From: JAFLCA01 sp041907145
Lineage (GTDB): Bacteria; Bdellovibrionota_C; UBA2361; JAFLCA01
Direction: 5' to 3'
NCBI GenBank assembly: GCA_041907145.1
Contig: JAYRHW010000076.1
Coordinates: 1 to 11,340, forward strand
DNA length: 11,340 bases
Below, piece after piece: positions 5,831-11,340 of the stretch (the first letter of the stretch is position 1; every line of letters starts with the position of its first letter). Under the pieces are notes generated by a model. That model saw only the letters and a list, made by a program, of their open reading frames with translations. It did no database searches and had not been told where the DNA came from. The position numbers were made by a program, and so were the translations under genes.

Positions 5831-7042
5831 CTACCGAGCTTCTTCGAGAGGGGCTTGGTCGAAGATCTTGATTATGTTCAGTGCGCTGTCCCGCTGAGCA
5901 GGGATAAATCCGGCACCGCGTATATGTTCGCGCAGTTCTTCGGGACTCATTGACCAGCGATCCTTCGTGGGGGCGCCGGCCTGTGAGACGACATTTTCTT
6001 CCATCATTGTGCTGCCAATATCATCACAGCCGAAATGTAGTCCAAGCTGAGCGATGTCGGGCCCAAGCGTAGGCCAGCTTGCCTGATGGTGCTCGATATT
6101 GTCCAGATAGATACGACACCACGCGATATTCTTCAGATATTCAGTGGCTGAGGCCCCGTAGCGATCGACATGCCTGCTGCGGCCGATGGAGGTCTTGTCA
6201 TTAAAAACCAAAATCCAAGAGATAAACATGTTAAACCCGGCATGTCCCTTGGACCGACTTCGATCCTGAAGTGAGCGCAGACGATCGAGGTGATTCAGGC
6301 GATTTTCCAGTGATTCGCCGAACCCTATGACCATGGTCGCTGTGGTGACGAGGTCCAGACTTTGCGCCGCTTCCATGATTTCTATCCACTCATCAGCCTT
6401 AGTCTTCTTGGGGCTGACTCTTCGGCGCACCTCGTCATCGAGAATCTCGCCGCCTCCGCCGGGAAGTCCATCGAGGCCGGCGGTCTTGAGTTCCGAAAGT
6501 ACCTCTTGGTAGCTCTTTCCGGAGACTCTCGCCATTTGTTGCACTTCAGAGGGGGAGAAGGCGTTGAGATCAATGTCGAAATTACTCTTAATTCGTGAAA
6601 TGAGATTAATATAGTAGGAATAGGGGAGTTGATCGTTGTGTCCACCTTGCAAAAGTATTCGTGTCGCTCCGAGCTCTAAGGCTTCCGTGATTTTCTGATC
6701 AAGTTGTTCATCGCTTATCACATAAGCTTCCGGGTGCTCAGGATCATGCCGGTAGAACGCACAAAAGGAGCAGTCTGTATTGCAGACGTTCGTATAATTG
6801 ATATTCCGATCAACGAGGTAGGTAACGACACGACCGGGGTTTTGCCGATGACGCACCACGTTGGCAAGTTCCGCCATCTGCATCGGGGTGGCTGCGTGCC
6901 AAAGTTCTTCAGCTTCAACTCTAGAGAAGCGCTCACCAGAACGTACCTTCTTCTGGGCGTGCTCCAATACCGAGGAAGCCGAACTGCTCCCGTTCAAATG
7001 CGGGACCGGATCAGCAGGGGAGGAGGCCGAGGACTGGCTCAT
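5831..7042 (-). CDS. mqnC: Cyclic dehypoxanthinyl futalosine synthase, radical SAM
   Basis: MqnC converts dehypoxanthine futalosine to its cyclic form in the futalosine pathway to menaquinone, using a 4Fe-4S cluster and S-adenosylmethionine. The cluster ligands are C87, C91 and C94 in VCNTDCSFCAFY, directly after the MqnC-typical VDRNINYTN. Further family signatures are LLQGGHN, AGLDGLPGGGGEIL, TTATMVIGFGE, IYLDNIEHHQASWPTLG and DDIGSTMMEENVVSQAG. The related MqnE was considered, but these motifs favour MqnC. The first ~25 residues (Ser/Ala/Pro-rich) extend beyond the usual N-terminus; the natural start could be a downstream TTG around 6965-6967. The gene diverges from mqnD, the next pathway gene, across 64 bp. 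mqnA, mqnB and mqnE are not in the window. Confidence 0.93.
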   Translation of the reverse strand: MSQSSASSPADPVPHLNGSSSASSVLEHAQKKVRSGERFSRVEAEELWHAATPMQMAELANVVRHRQNPGRVVTYLVDRNINYTNVCNTDCSFCAFYRHDPEHPEAYVISDEQLDQKITEALELGATRILLQGGHNDQLPYSYYINLISRIKSNFDIDLNAFSPSEVQQMARVSGKSYQEVLSELKTAGLDGLPGGGGEILDDEVRRRVSPKKTKADEWIEIMEAAQSLDLVTTATMVIGFGESLENRLNHLDRLRSLQDRSRSKGHAGFNMFISWILVFNDKTSIGRSRHVDRYGASATEYLKNIAWCRIYLDNIEHHQASWPTLGPDIAQLGLHFGCDDIGSTMMEENVVSQAGAPTKDRWSMSPEELREHIRGAGFIPAQRDSALNIIKIFDQAPLEEAR

Positions 7043-7049
7043 GTACTGA

Positions 7050-7078
7050 GTTTTAGAAAACTGTTACAAGATAGTCAA
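7050..7078 (-). promoter_or_regulatory. Sigma-70-type promoter of mqnC
   Basis: On the minus strand TTGACT (7073-7078) is followed after exactly 17 bases by TAAAAC (7050-7055). The -35 box matches 5 of 6 and the -10 box 4 of 6. The expected start point falls at or just before the annotated ATG at 7042, and no ribosome binding site precedes that ATG. The message is therefore either leaderless or begins translation further in. No equally good promoter for mqnD was seen in the same 64 bp. Confidence 0.5.
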
Positions 7079-7106
7079 CCGACAGCCCCGTTCATACGTT
7101 GAAACC

Positions 7107-7958
7107 ATGATTGCGAAGCGAAGTATCACTATATTCCACTCCCCCGACGCCGACGATGCCTTCATGTTCTACGGTCTGCAGAACGGTGCGGTGAGGCATC
7201 CCGACTTCGATTTCCGGCACCATAGCGCGGATATCGAGAGTTTGAATCATCGCGCGTTGACTGGAGAGCTCGAGGTATCAGCTGCTTCGGTACACGCGTT
7301 TGCGTACTTGAGCGAGCGATACGCGATTATGCGCAGCGGCGCGTCTATGGGCGGCGCCGATTACGGTCCCGTGCTCATTGCGCAGGAGGCCTTCGATATT
7401 TTGGATGGGCGCCACAGAACATTTGCGATCCCCGGTGAGCGGACGTCTGCGGCTTTGGCATTCCGAATATTCTTGCGTGAAAAGGGAATCGACGCCGAGC
7501 TGATGAATATCCACTTCGATCATGTCCAGGATGCCGTCAGGACGAAGACAGTGGATGCCGGTATCATTATTCACGAGGGGCAACTGACGCATCGTCGACA
7601 GGGGTTTGTCTCCATACTGGATCTTGGACAGTGGTGGTGGCAGGAGCATAGGCTCCCGTTGCCGCTGGGAGTGAATATCATACGCAAAGATTTGGGTACG
7701 GAGGCCCTAGCGGCTGCTGCCTGGGCTATTCGCGAGAGCATCGAATACGGTTTGAATCATCGCCGAGAAGCCATCGATTACGCCTTGGGGTTTGGCAGGG
7801 GGATCAGCTACGATGAAGCAGATCGCTTTATCGCTATGTATGTGAATGAGCGTACGCGCGACATAGGCACGGACGGAATTGAATCAATTTCTCGCTTCCT
7901 TAGGCGAGCGACTGAATTAGGACTTATTCCGCTGCAGAATCAGTTGCAATTCGTGTAG
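7107..7958 (+). CDS. mqnD: 1,4-dihydroxy-6-naphthoate synthase
   Basis: MqnD cleaves cyclic dehypoxanthinyl futalosine to 1,4-dihydroxy-6-naphthoate, the last dedicated step before prenylation in the futalosine menaquinone route. The 283-aa length is usual. It has the periplasmic-binding-protein-like fold seen in this family, with HSPDADDAFMFYGL at residues 11-24, GADYGPVLI and GERTSAALAFRI. The conserved IHEGQLT motif contains H156; the equivalent His in the Thermus enzyme has been proposed as the catalytic base. LPLPLGVNIIRKDLG is also typical. The paralogue MqnA shares the fold, but the N-terminal SPDxDDAFMF and IHEGQLT point to MqnD. There is no signal peptide, consistent with a cytoplasmic enzyme. 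It is divergent from mqnC and is followed after 23 bp by the kinase gene. Confidence 0.93.
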   Translation: MIAKRSITIFHSPDADDAFMFYGLQNGAVRHPDFDFRHHSADIESLNHRALTGELEVSAASVHAFAYLSERYAIMRSGASMGGADYGPVLIAQEAFDILDGRHRTFAIPGERTSAALAFRIFLREKGIDAELMNIHFDHVQDAVRTKTVDAGIIIHEGQLTHRRQGFVSILDLGQWWWQEHRLPLPLGVNIIRKDLGTEALAAAAWAIRESIEYGLNHRREAIDYALGFGRGISYDEADRFIAMYVNERTRDIGTDGIESISRFLRRATELGLIPLQNQLQFV

Positions 7959-7981
7959 CGACGTAAGTTCCAGTTGGACGT

Positions 7982-9457
7982 ATGATTGAAAAACTCTTCC
8001 TCGGGATTGATCAAGGCTCCTCCGCGACGAAAGGGGTGCTGCTCGATATGCATGGGCAACATTTTCAGGAATATACTATTCCTGTCGCTACCCAGCGACT
8101 CGATGCCGACAGAGTCGAGCAGGATCCCCGTGAATTGCTTGCTTCGGTGCGGCAGGTGGCCGATGAAGGGATTCGCGCAGCTGCGCGTCTGCGCAAGCAT
8201 ATCGCAGCCATGGGGTTCAGTTTCCAGCGCTCGGGTGTATGTGCGTGGGAACAGGAGAGCGGCGAGACCATGCATCCGCTCATCACCCATCGCGACCAAC
8301 GTTTTTTGCCTGAGCTAGCCGAACGCAAGGCACATCACGCGCTCATCACCGAGCGAACCGGACTTCCCCCGCTTCCCAACTATGCAGCTCCCAAGATCGC
8401 AAATCTTCAACGCGAATTCCCCGATAGCCGCGTGCTTATCTCAACACTCGATAGTTATATTGTTCAACAGTTTGCGGGGGAGAGTCGCTTCATCACCGAA
8501 GATACGATGGCCTCCCGAACCATGCTGTACAGTTTGGAGCAGGGTGGTTGGGATGATGAGCTGTGCCAGATATTTGGTGTACAGGCTGGCAGGCTGCCAA
8601 GCATCAGCTCTAGTCTTGGCCTGCATGGGACCTATCGCGGCATTCCGATAACCGCCATGCTCGGAGATCAGCAGGCCAGTCTCTACGGCCGACTCGTGGA
8701 AGGCATCACGGGGGTTCTGAACCTTGGCACCGGAACATGGCTCAGTATTTCCGTGGGAGAAAGACCGGTCTTCGAACCGGGCTATGTCACTGCCGTGTTT
8801 TACTCGGAAGGCTCTATTCAGCGTGAGCTGCGTTACTCACTGGAGGCGGTCACCCCCGCCAGTGGTGCAACGATCGACTTCATCATTCAAGATCTCAAGG
8901 CGGCACATAGGGTAGGTGAAATTGAACAGGTCTGCAGAAGTGTCGAGGATTCGGCGACGCCTATCGTCTTTGCGGCGATGGGCAGCAGCGGCTCCCCTGA
9001 TTGGCGAACCGATTGCCCTCAAATCGTTCGAACACCTACGATCAGTGAAGCTGCTCCCATGGTGCGCGGGCTTGTTGAGAACATTGGTAACTTTGTCTCG
9101 CAGAATATCGTGGACCTGATCCGCAAGGGGATTCTTAGACCTGAGCATCGGCCGCTTGTAGTGTCAGGCGGACTTTCAGACCTCGATTTTCTGATGCAGC
9201 ATATAGCGGATACCAGCGGGGTCGAGTTAACCCGCCTGGCGTCTCGTGAGGCTTCGGCGCGCGGAGCGGCTATTGCTGCCATGCATTCGGCGTCGCGCAG
9301 CAGGGCCCGAGGGGCCTTCCCGCGTTCTCGCGAATCGAAGCTCTTTAAGCCTTCCGTTTCTACGGCAAATGAGCGTTTTGGGAGATGGCAGAGACTGCGG
9401 GAACAAGTACTCGCGGGCGAGGCCCCAGCCGAGTGGACTTTTACGCTTCCTGGATGA
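7982..9457 (+). CDS. FGGY-family carbohydrate kinase, substrate unknown
   Basis: This is an ATP-dependent kinase of a sugar or polyol, 491 aa, the usual length of the family. The N-terminal phosphate loop is GIDQGSSATKG (residues 8-18). The catalytic base is D229 in LGDQQASLYG, and the second phosphate motif is NLGTGTW (247-253). The C-terminal adenosine motif is VVSGGLSDLDFLMQHIAD, followed by SARGAAIAAM. All key residues are present, so it should be active. The region after the second phosphate motif lacks the KNTYGTG pattern of true glycerol kinases. Xylulose, ribulose or sedoheptulose kinase-like activities are alternatives, and substrate cannot be told from sequence. It lies 23 bp after mqnD and 7 bp before the DHH gene, so the three are probably co-transcribed, although no link between this kinase and menaquinone synthesis is established. 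Start is the ATG at 7982, with a weak ribosome binding site. Confidence 0.85.
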   Translation: MIEKLFLGIDQGSSATKGVLLDMHGQHFQEYTIPVATQRLDADRVEQDPRELLASVRQVADEGIRAAARLRKHIAAMGFSFQRSGVCAWEQESGETMHPLITHRDQRFLPELAERKAHHALITERTGLPPLPNYAAPKIANLQREFPDSRVLISTLDSYIVQQFAGESRFITEDTMASRTMLYSLEQGGWDDELCQIFGVQAGRLPSISSSLGLHGTYRGIPITAMLGDQQASLYGRLVEGITGVLNLGTGTWLSISVGERPVFEPGYVTAVFYSEGSIQRELRYSLEAVTPASGATIDFIIQDLKAAHRVGEIEQVCRSVEDSATPIVFAAMGSSGSPDWRTDCPQIVRTPTISEAAPMVRGLVENIGNFVSQNIVDLIRKGILRPEHRPLVVSGGLSDLDFLMQHIADTSGVELTRLASREASARGAAIAAMHSASRSRARGAFPRSRESKLFKPSVSTANERFGRWQRLREQVLAGEAPAEWTFTLPG

Positions 9458-9464
9458 CTGACGG

Positions 9465-10670
9465 ATGCGCAGCTTTGAGGCATTTTTGAGTCATATCAAG
9501 TCCAGTGCTCAGGCGTTCACCACACTGCCCAGTAAATCCGTGCTGCTCATTCATCATAACGATGCCGATGGACTAAGCAGTGGAGCCATTTTGTCGGCTG
9601 CCTTTGAAAGAATGGGCCTGCGCGTGAGGCGATACTGCCTGGAAAAGCCCTATCCGTTGGTGGTGAAGTTATTGTTGAAGGAAGCGCCTGACAGCGCGGA
9701 GACTGTGGTGTTTGCGGACTTTGCCTCCGGTATGCTCGAGACTTTGCAGGACCTTAACGTACATGGGCGTCCGATTTTCGTACTTGATCATCATCAAGTT
9801 TTGGGTAAGCCACCGGGAGACATTACACTGATAAACTGTCTGCCCTTCGGCATCAACGCCGATCCTGATTGTTCTGCCAGCACGATAGCTGGACTATTTG
9901 CCGAGGCGCTTTCGCCCGAAAACATAGACCTGTGCGCGCTTACCGTCGTGGGTGCAATCGGCGACGGGCTTAAGACCAGCGCGGGGAGGCTTTGCGGTCT
10001 CAATGATTACTGCACCGAAGAAGTTGCAGAGCGAGGTAATGTTACATTTTCTGGGTCCGAATATTACCTGAGCGGCTGGCCGCATATTCCGCTTTCTAAG
10101 CTAGTTCGTATGGTAAATGTGCTGGGGAGCGCCGGATATTTTCGCGGTGGTCCGGATATTGCGATTAAGGGGCTGCTTGCCGGCGATAACCCGTTGTGTT
10201 GGGAGAGAGCAAATCAGTACGAATCCGAGCTTCAAGCGGCGGTGACGAAATTTACTAAAGGCAATTTTCTGAAGCACGAGAGATCGCTTCAGTGGTTCAC
10301 GCTCGATTCCTCTTTTGCCGCCTTCGGAGTCAAGACGGTCGGACTCCTTTGTGAGCAGCTTATTGCTGAGAAGGCGGTAGATGCACGGGTCTATTTAGCG
10401 GGGCTTCAGGAAGTGCCTGACGAGATTCCCGGTTTGGGGCGAATTGCGCTTGATCAGATTAAAGTCTCAATGCGGGCACCATCGGCTCTAAGAGCCAGAA
10501 TCACTGCCAAGGAAGTTGCTGATCTGACGCAGGTTTTGCCGGCATCGACTCGTGCAGTAGGCGGATTTGTTGACGCCTGTCATCCATATGCCGCGGCGAC
10601 TACGATTCCCAAAGGCACTGAACAGAAATTTTTGGAGAGTCTGATTTTAGAGACCGACCGAAGTTACTAA
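9465..10670 (+). CDS. DHH-family phosphoesterase
   Basis: This 401-aa protein belongs to the metal-dependent DHH phosphoesterases, which include RecJ nucleases, nanoRNases and cyclic-dinucleotide hydrolases. The four metal-binding motifs are present: HNDADG (31-36), D85 in FADFASG, DHH (108-110) and GAIGDG (163-168). HHNDADGLSSGAI most resembles the RecJ-like branch. The C-terminal part (about 300-395) looks like a DHHA1 substrate-binding domain. There the usual GGHPxAAG is replaced by DACHPYAAAT, so the two glycines are not conserved. The protein is shorter than classical RecJ (about 550 aa or more) and lacks an obvious OB-fold insert. The substrate is unknown: single-stranded DNA, short RNA or a phosphonucleotide are possible. 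It starts 7 bp after the FGGY kinase stop and overlaps the convergent downstream gene by 4 bp. Confidence 0.87.
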   Translation: MRSFEAFLSHIKSSAQAFTTLPSKSVLLIHHNDADGLSSGAILSAAFERMGLRVRRYCLEKPYPLVVKLLLKEAPDSAETVVFADFASGMLETLQDLNVHGRPIFVLDHHQVLGKPPGDITLINCLPFGINADPDCSASTIAGLFAEALSPENIDLCALTVVGAIGDGLKTSAGRLCGLNDYCTEEVAERGNVTFSGSEYYLSGWPHIPLSKLVRMVNVLGSAGYFRGGPDIAIKGLLAGDNPLCWERANQYESELQAAVTKFTKGNFLKHERSLQWFTLDSSFAAFGVKTVGLLCEQLIAEKAVDARVYLAGLQEVPDEIPGLGRIALDQIKVSMRAPSALRARITAKEVADLTQVLPASTRAVGGFVDACHPYAAATTIPKGTEQKFLESLILETDRSY

Positions 10671-11340
10671 GGTTCTTCTCCCTCGTCTGATTTATCCCCC
10701 GCCCCGGTGCGCAGCATCCAAGTAAACGACGAGCCGTCCCTGAGCAGCTTTTCAGTCTTAGTCTTTATTTCCGCCACCTCCGTGTCGCCGGCATCAAGCA
10801 ATGCTGCCATTTCAGCTTCAGGCGGCGGACATCTTCCATCCTTGAGTCCGTCTATCCAATAGAGCACGGCTCGCCAAATGGCCATTTCACGCTTAAGCGT
10901 CTCGCCTGGCGCAACAGACTTTCGCAGCACCTTCGAGGTCTCGAGAATATCCTTGGTGAATCCTAAATCCTTGATCAAATACGCGGAAATTTGCGCGTGG
11001 TCACAGCCCCACTGTCCGGCCTCGTGGGCCGAATCAAATTTCTTCTTGAAGCGATTGCGGTAGCGAATATAGACATCGGGACTGCGAATGAGAAAGGTCG
11101 CGAGCGCAACGTATCGGATGCCGCCCAAGAGCGCACCCAGTGCCGGGCCAACATTCACCAGTGAAGTGCCGATGATATAGCCGAGCTCCATATTGAGAAC
11201 GAGCTCTTTAGAGAGCGTCTCCCATTCAGGCGCCTTGCAGATGTGATTGAGTCGTCGGTGCATGTACACTAGCCCAAGAAACGAAGCAAAAAGCCCGGGC
11301 TGCAAAATCTCGAGCAGGGCCTTGGAAGTATCGTCTTCGG
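10667..11340 (-). CDS. HDOD-like domain protein, 5'-truncated by the window edge
   Basis: The frame stays open to the window end: before the first possible start (TTG at 11305) 11 more sense codons are visible (EDDTSKALLEI), so the N-terminus is missing. At least 223 residues are seen. The central part resembles the HDOD signalling fold, a relative of HD phosphohydrolases. The support is a Gly/hydrophobic helix pair (GYIIGTSLVNVGPALGALLG), a YIRYRNRFKKKF segment, EAGQWGCDHAQISAYLIKDLGF, and a helical tail ending in acidic residues. In typical HDOD proteins the first helix block carries an LLHDIG-like motif; here GGIRYV stands in that place, so a metal centre is not complete. HDOD proteins usually regulate signalling or motility without enzymatic activity. 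The hydrophobic block could also be membrane-associated. The family call is tentative. Its stop overlaps that of the DHH gene (convergent). Confidence 0.5.
   Translation of the reverse strand, partial: EDDTSKALLEILQPGLFASFLGLVYMHRRLNHICKAPEWETLSKELVLNMELGYIIGTSLVNVGPALGALLGGIRYVALATFLIRSPDVYIRYRNRFKKKFDSAHEAGQWGCDHAQISAYLIKDLGFTKDILETSKVLRKSVAPGETLKREMAIWRAVLYWIDGLKDGRCPPPEAEMAALLDAGDTEVAEIKTKTEKLLRDGSSFTWMLRTGAGDKSDEGEEP

Noticed and set aside
6704..7102. A 132-aa open frame opposite mqnC
   Set aside because: It is antisense to the conserved MqnC N-terminal region and has no recognisable motif or ribosome binding site.
7240..7763. Exact 14-nt direct repeat GTTTGAATCATCGC within mqnD (7240-7253 and 7750-7763)
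   Set aside because: Both copies are in the same frame and encode LNHR. A chance or codon-level match inside one gene is the simplest explanation.
1..11340. CRISPR array, insertion sequence, tRNA or rRNA
   Set aside because: No regularly spaced repeats, transposase-like frame, cloverleaf or rRNA-like sequence was found by eye on either strand.

Overview
The window reads as chromosomal DNA of a motile, menaquinone-using Gram-negative bacterium of roughly even base composition. The evidence is two flagellins, a housekeeping tryptophanyl-tRNA synthetase, two genes of the futalosine route to menaquinone, and sigma-54 (-24/-12) promoters in front of flagellar-type genes. This mix fits the delta-proteobacterial / Bdellovibrionota side of the tree, but the sequence alone does not settle the lineage. 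I see no tRNA, rRNA, insertion sequence or CRISPR array.

Left part (1-4237, all +). A 5'-truncated gene for a plasmid-type replication initiator (RepA/RPA family) runs in from outside. Next comes a lytic transglycosylase with no Sec signal, then two tandem flagellins of equal length (287 aa, about 78% identical by hand alignment). The transglycosylase and the first flagellin each have a sigma-54-type promoter with exact GG-N10-GC spacing, so they are probably co-regulated in flagellum assembly. The leader of the transglycosylase carries a long inverted repeat that covers its ribosome binding site. The 63-bp gap between the flagellins holds a perfect 16-bp palindrome and a 12-nt word also found at the start of flagellin 1.

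Middle (4255-5826). trpS lies on the minus strand, convergent with flagellin 2. It is divergent from a stand-alone receiver-domain response regulator with no output domain.

Right part (5831-11340). mqnC (minus) and mqnD (plus) are divergent around a 64-bp gap with a good promoter for mqnC. They encode the cyclisation step and the last dedicated step of the futalosine menaquinone pathway. mqnD is followed closely by an FGGY-family sugar/polyol kinase and a DHH-family phosphoesterase, probably one transcription unit. The last gene (minus, cut by the window end) encodes a protein resembling a divergent HDOD domain; its stop codon overlaps that of the DHH gene by 4 bp.

Coding density is very high and no gene-free stretch exceeds 190 bp. 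No wholly new system is evident. The most interesting points are the sigma-54 control of a signal-less transglycosylase beside the flagellins, the leader structures of these genes, the replication-initiator gene in a chromosomal setting, and the mqnD-FGGY-DHH gene cluster.
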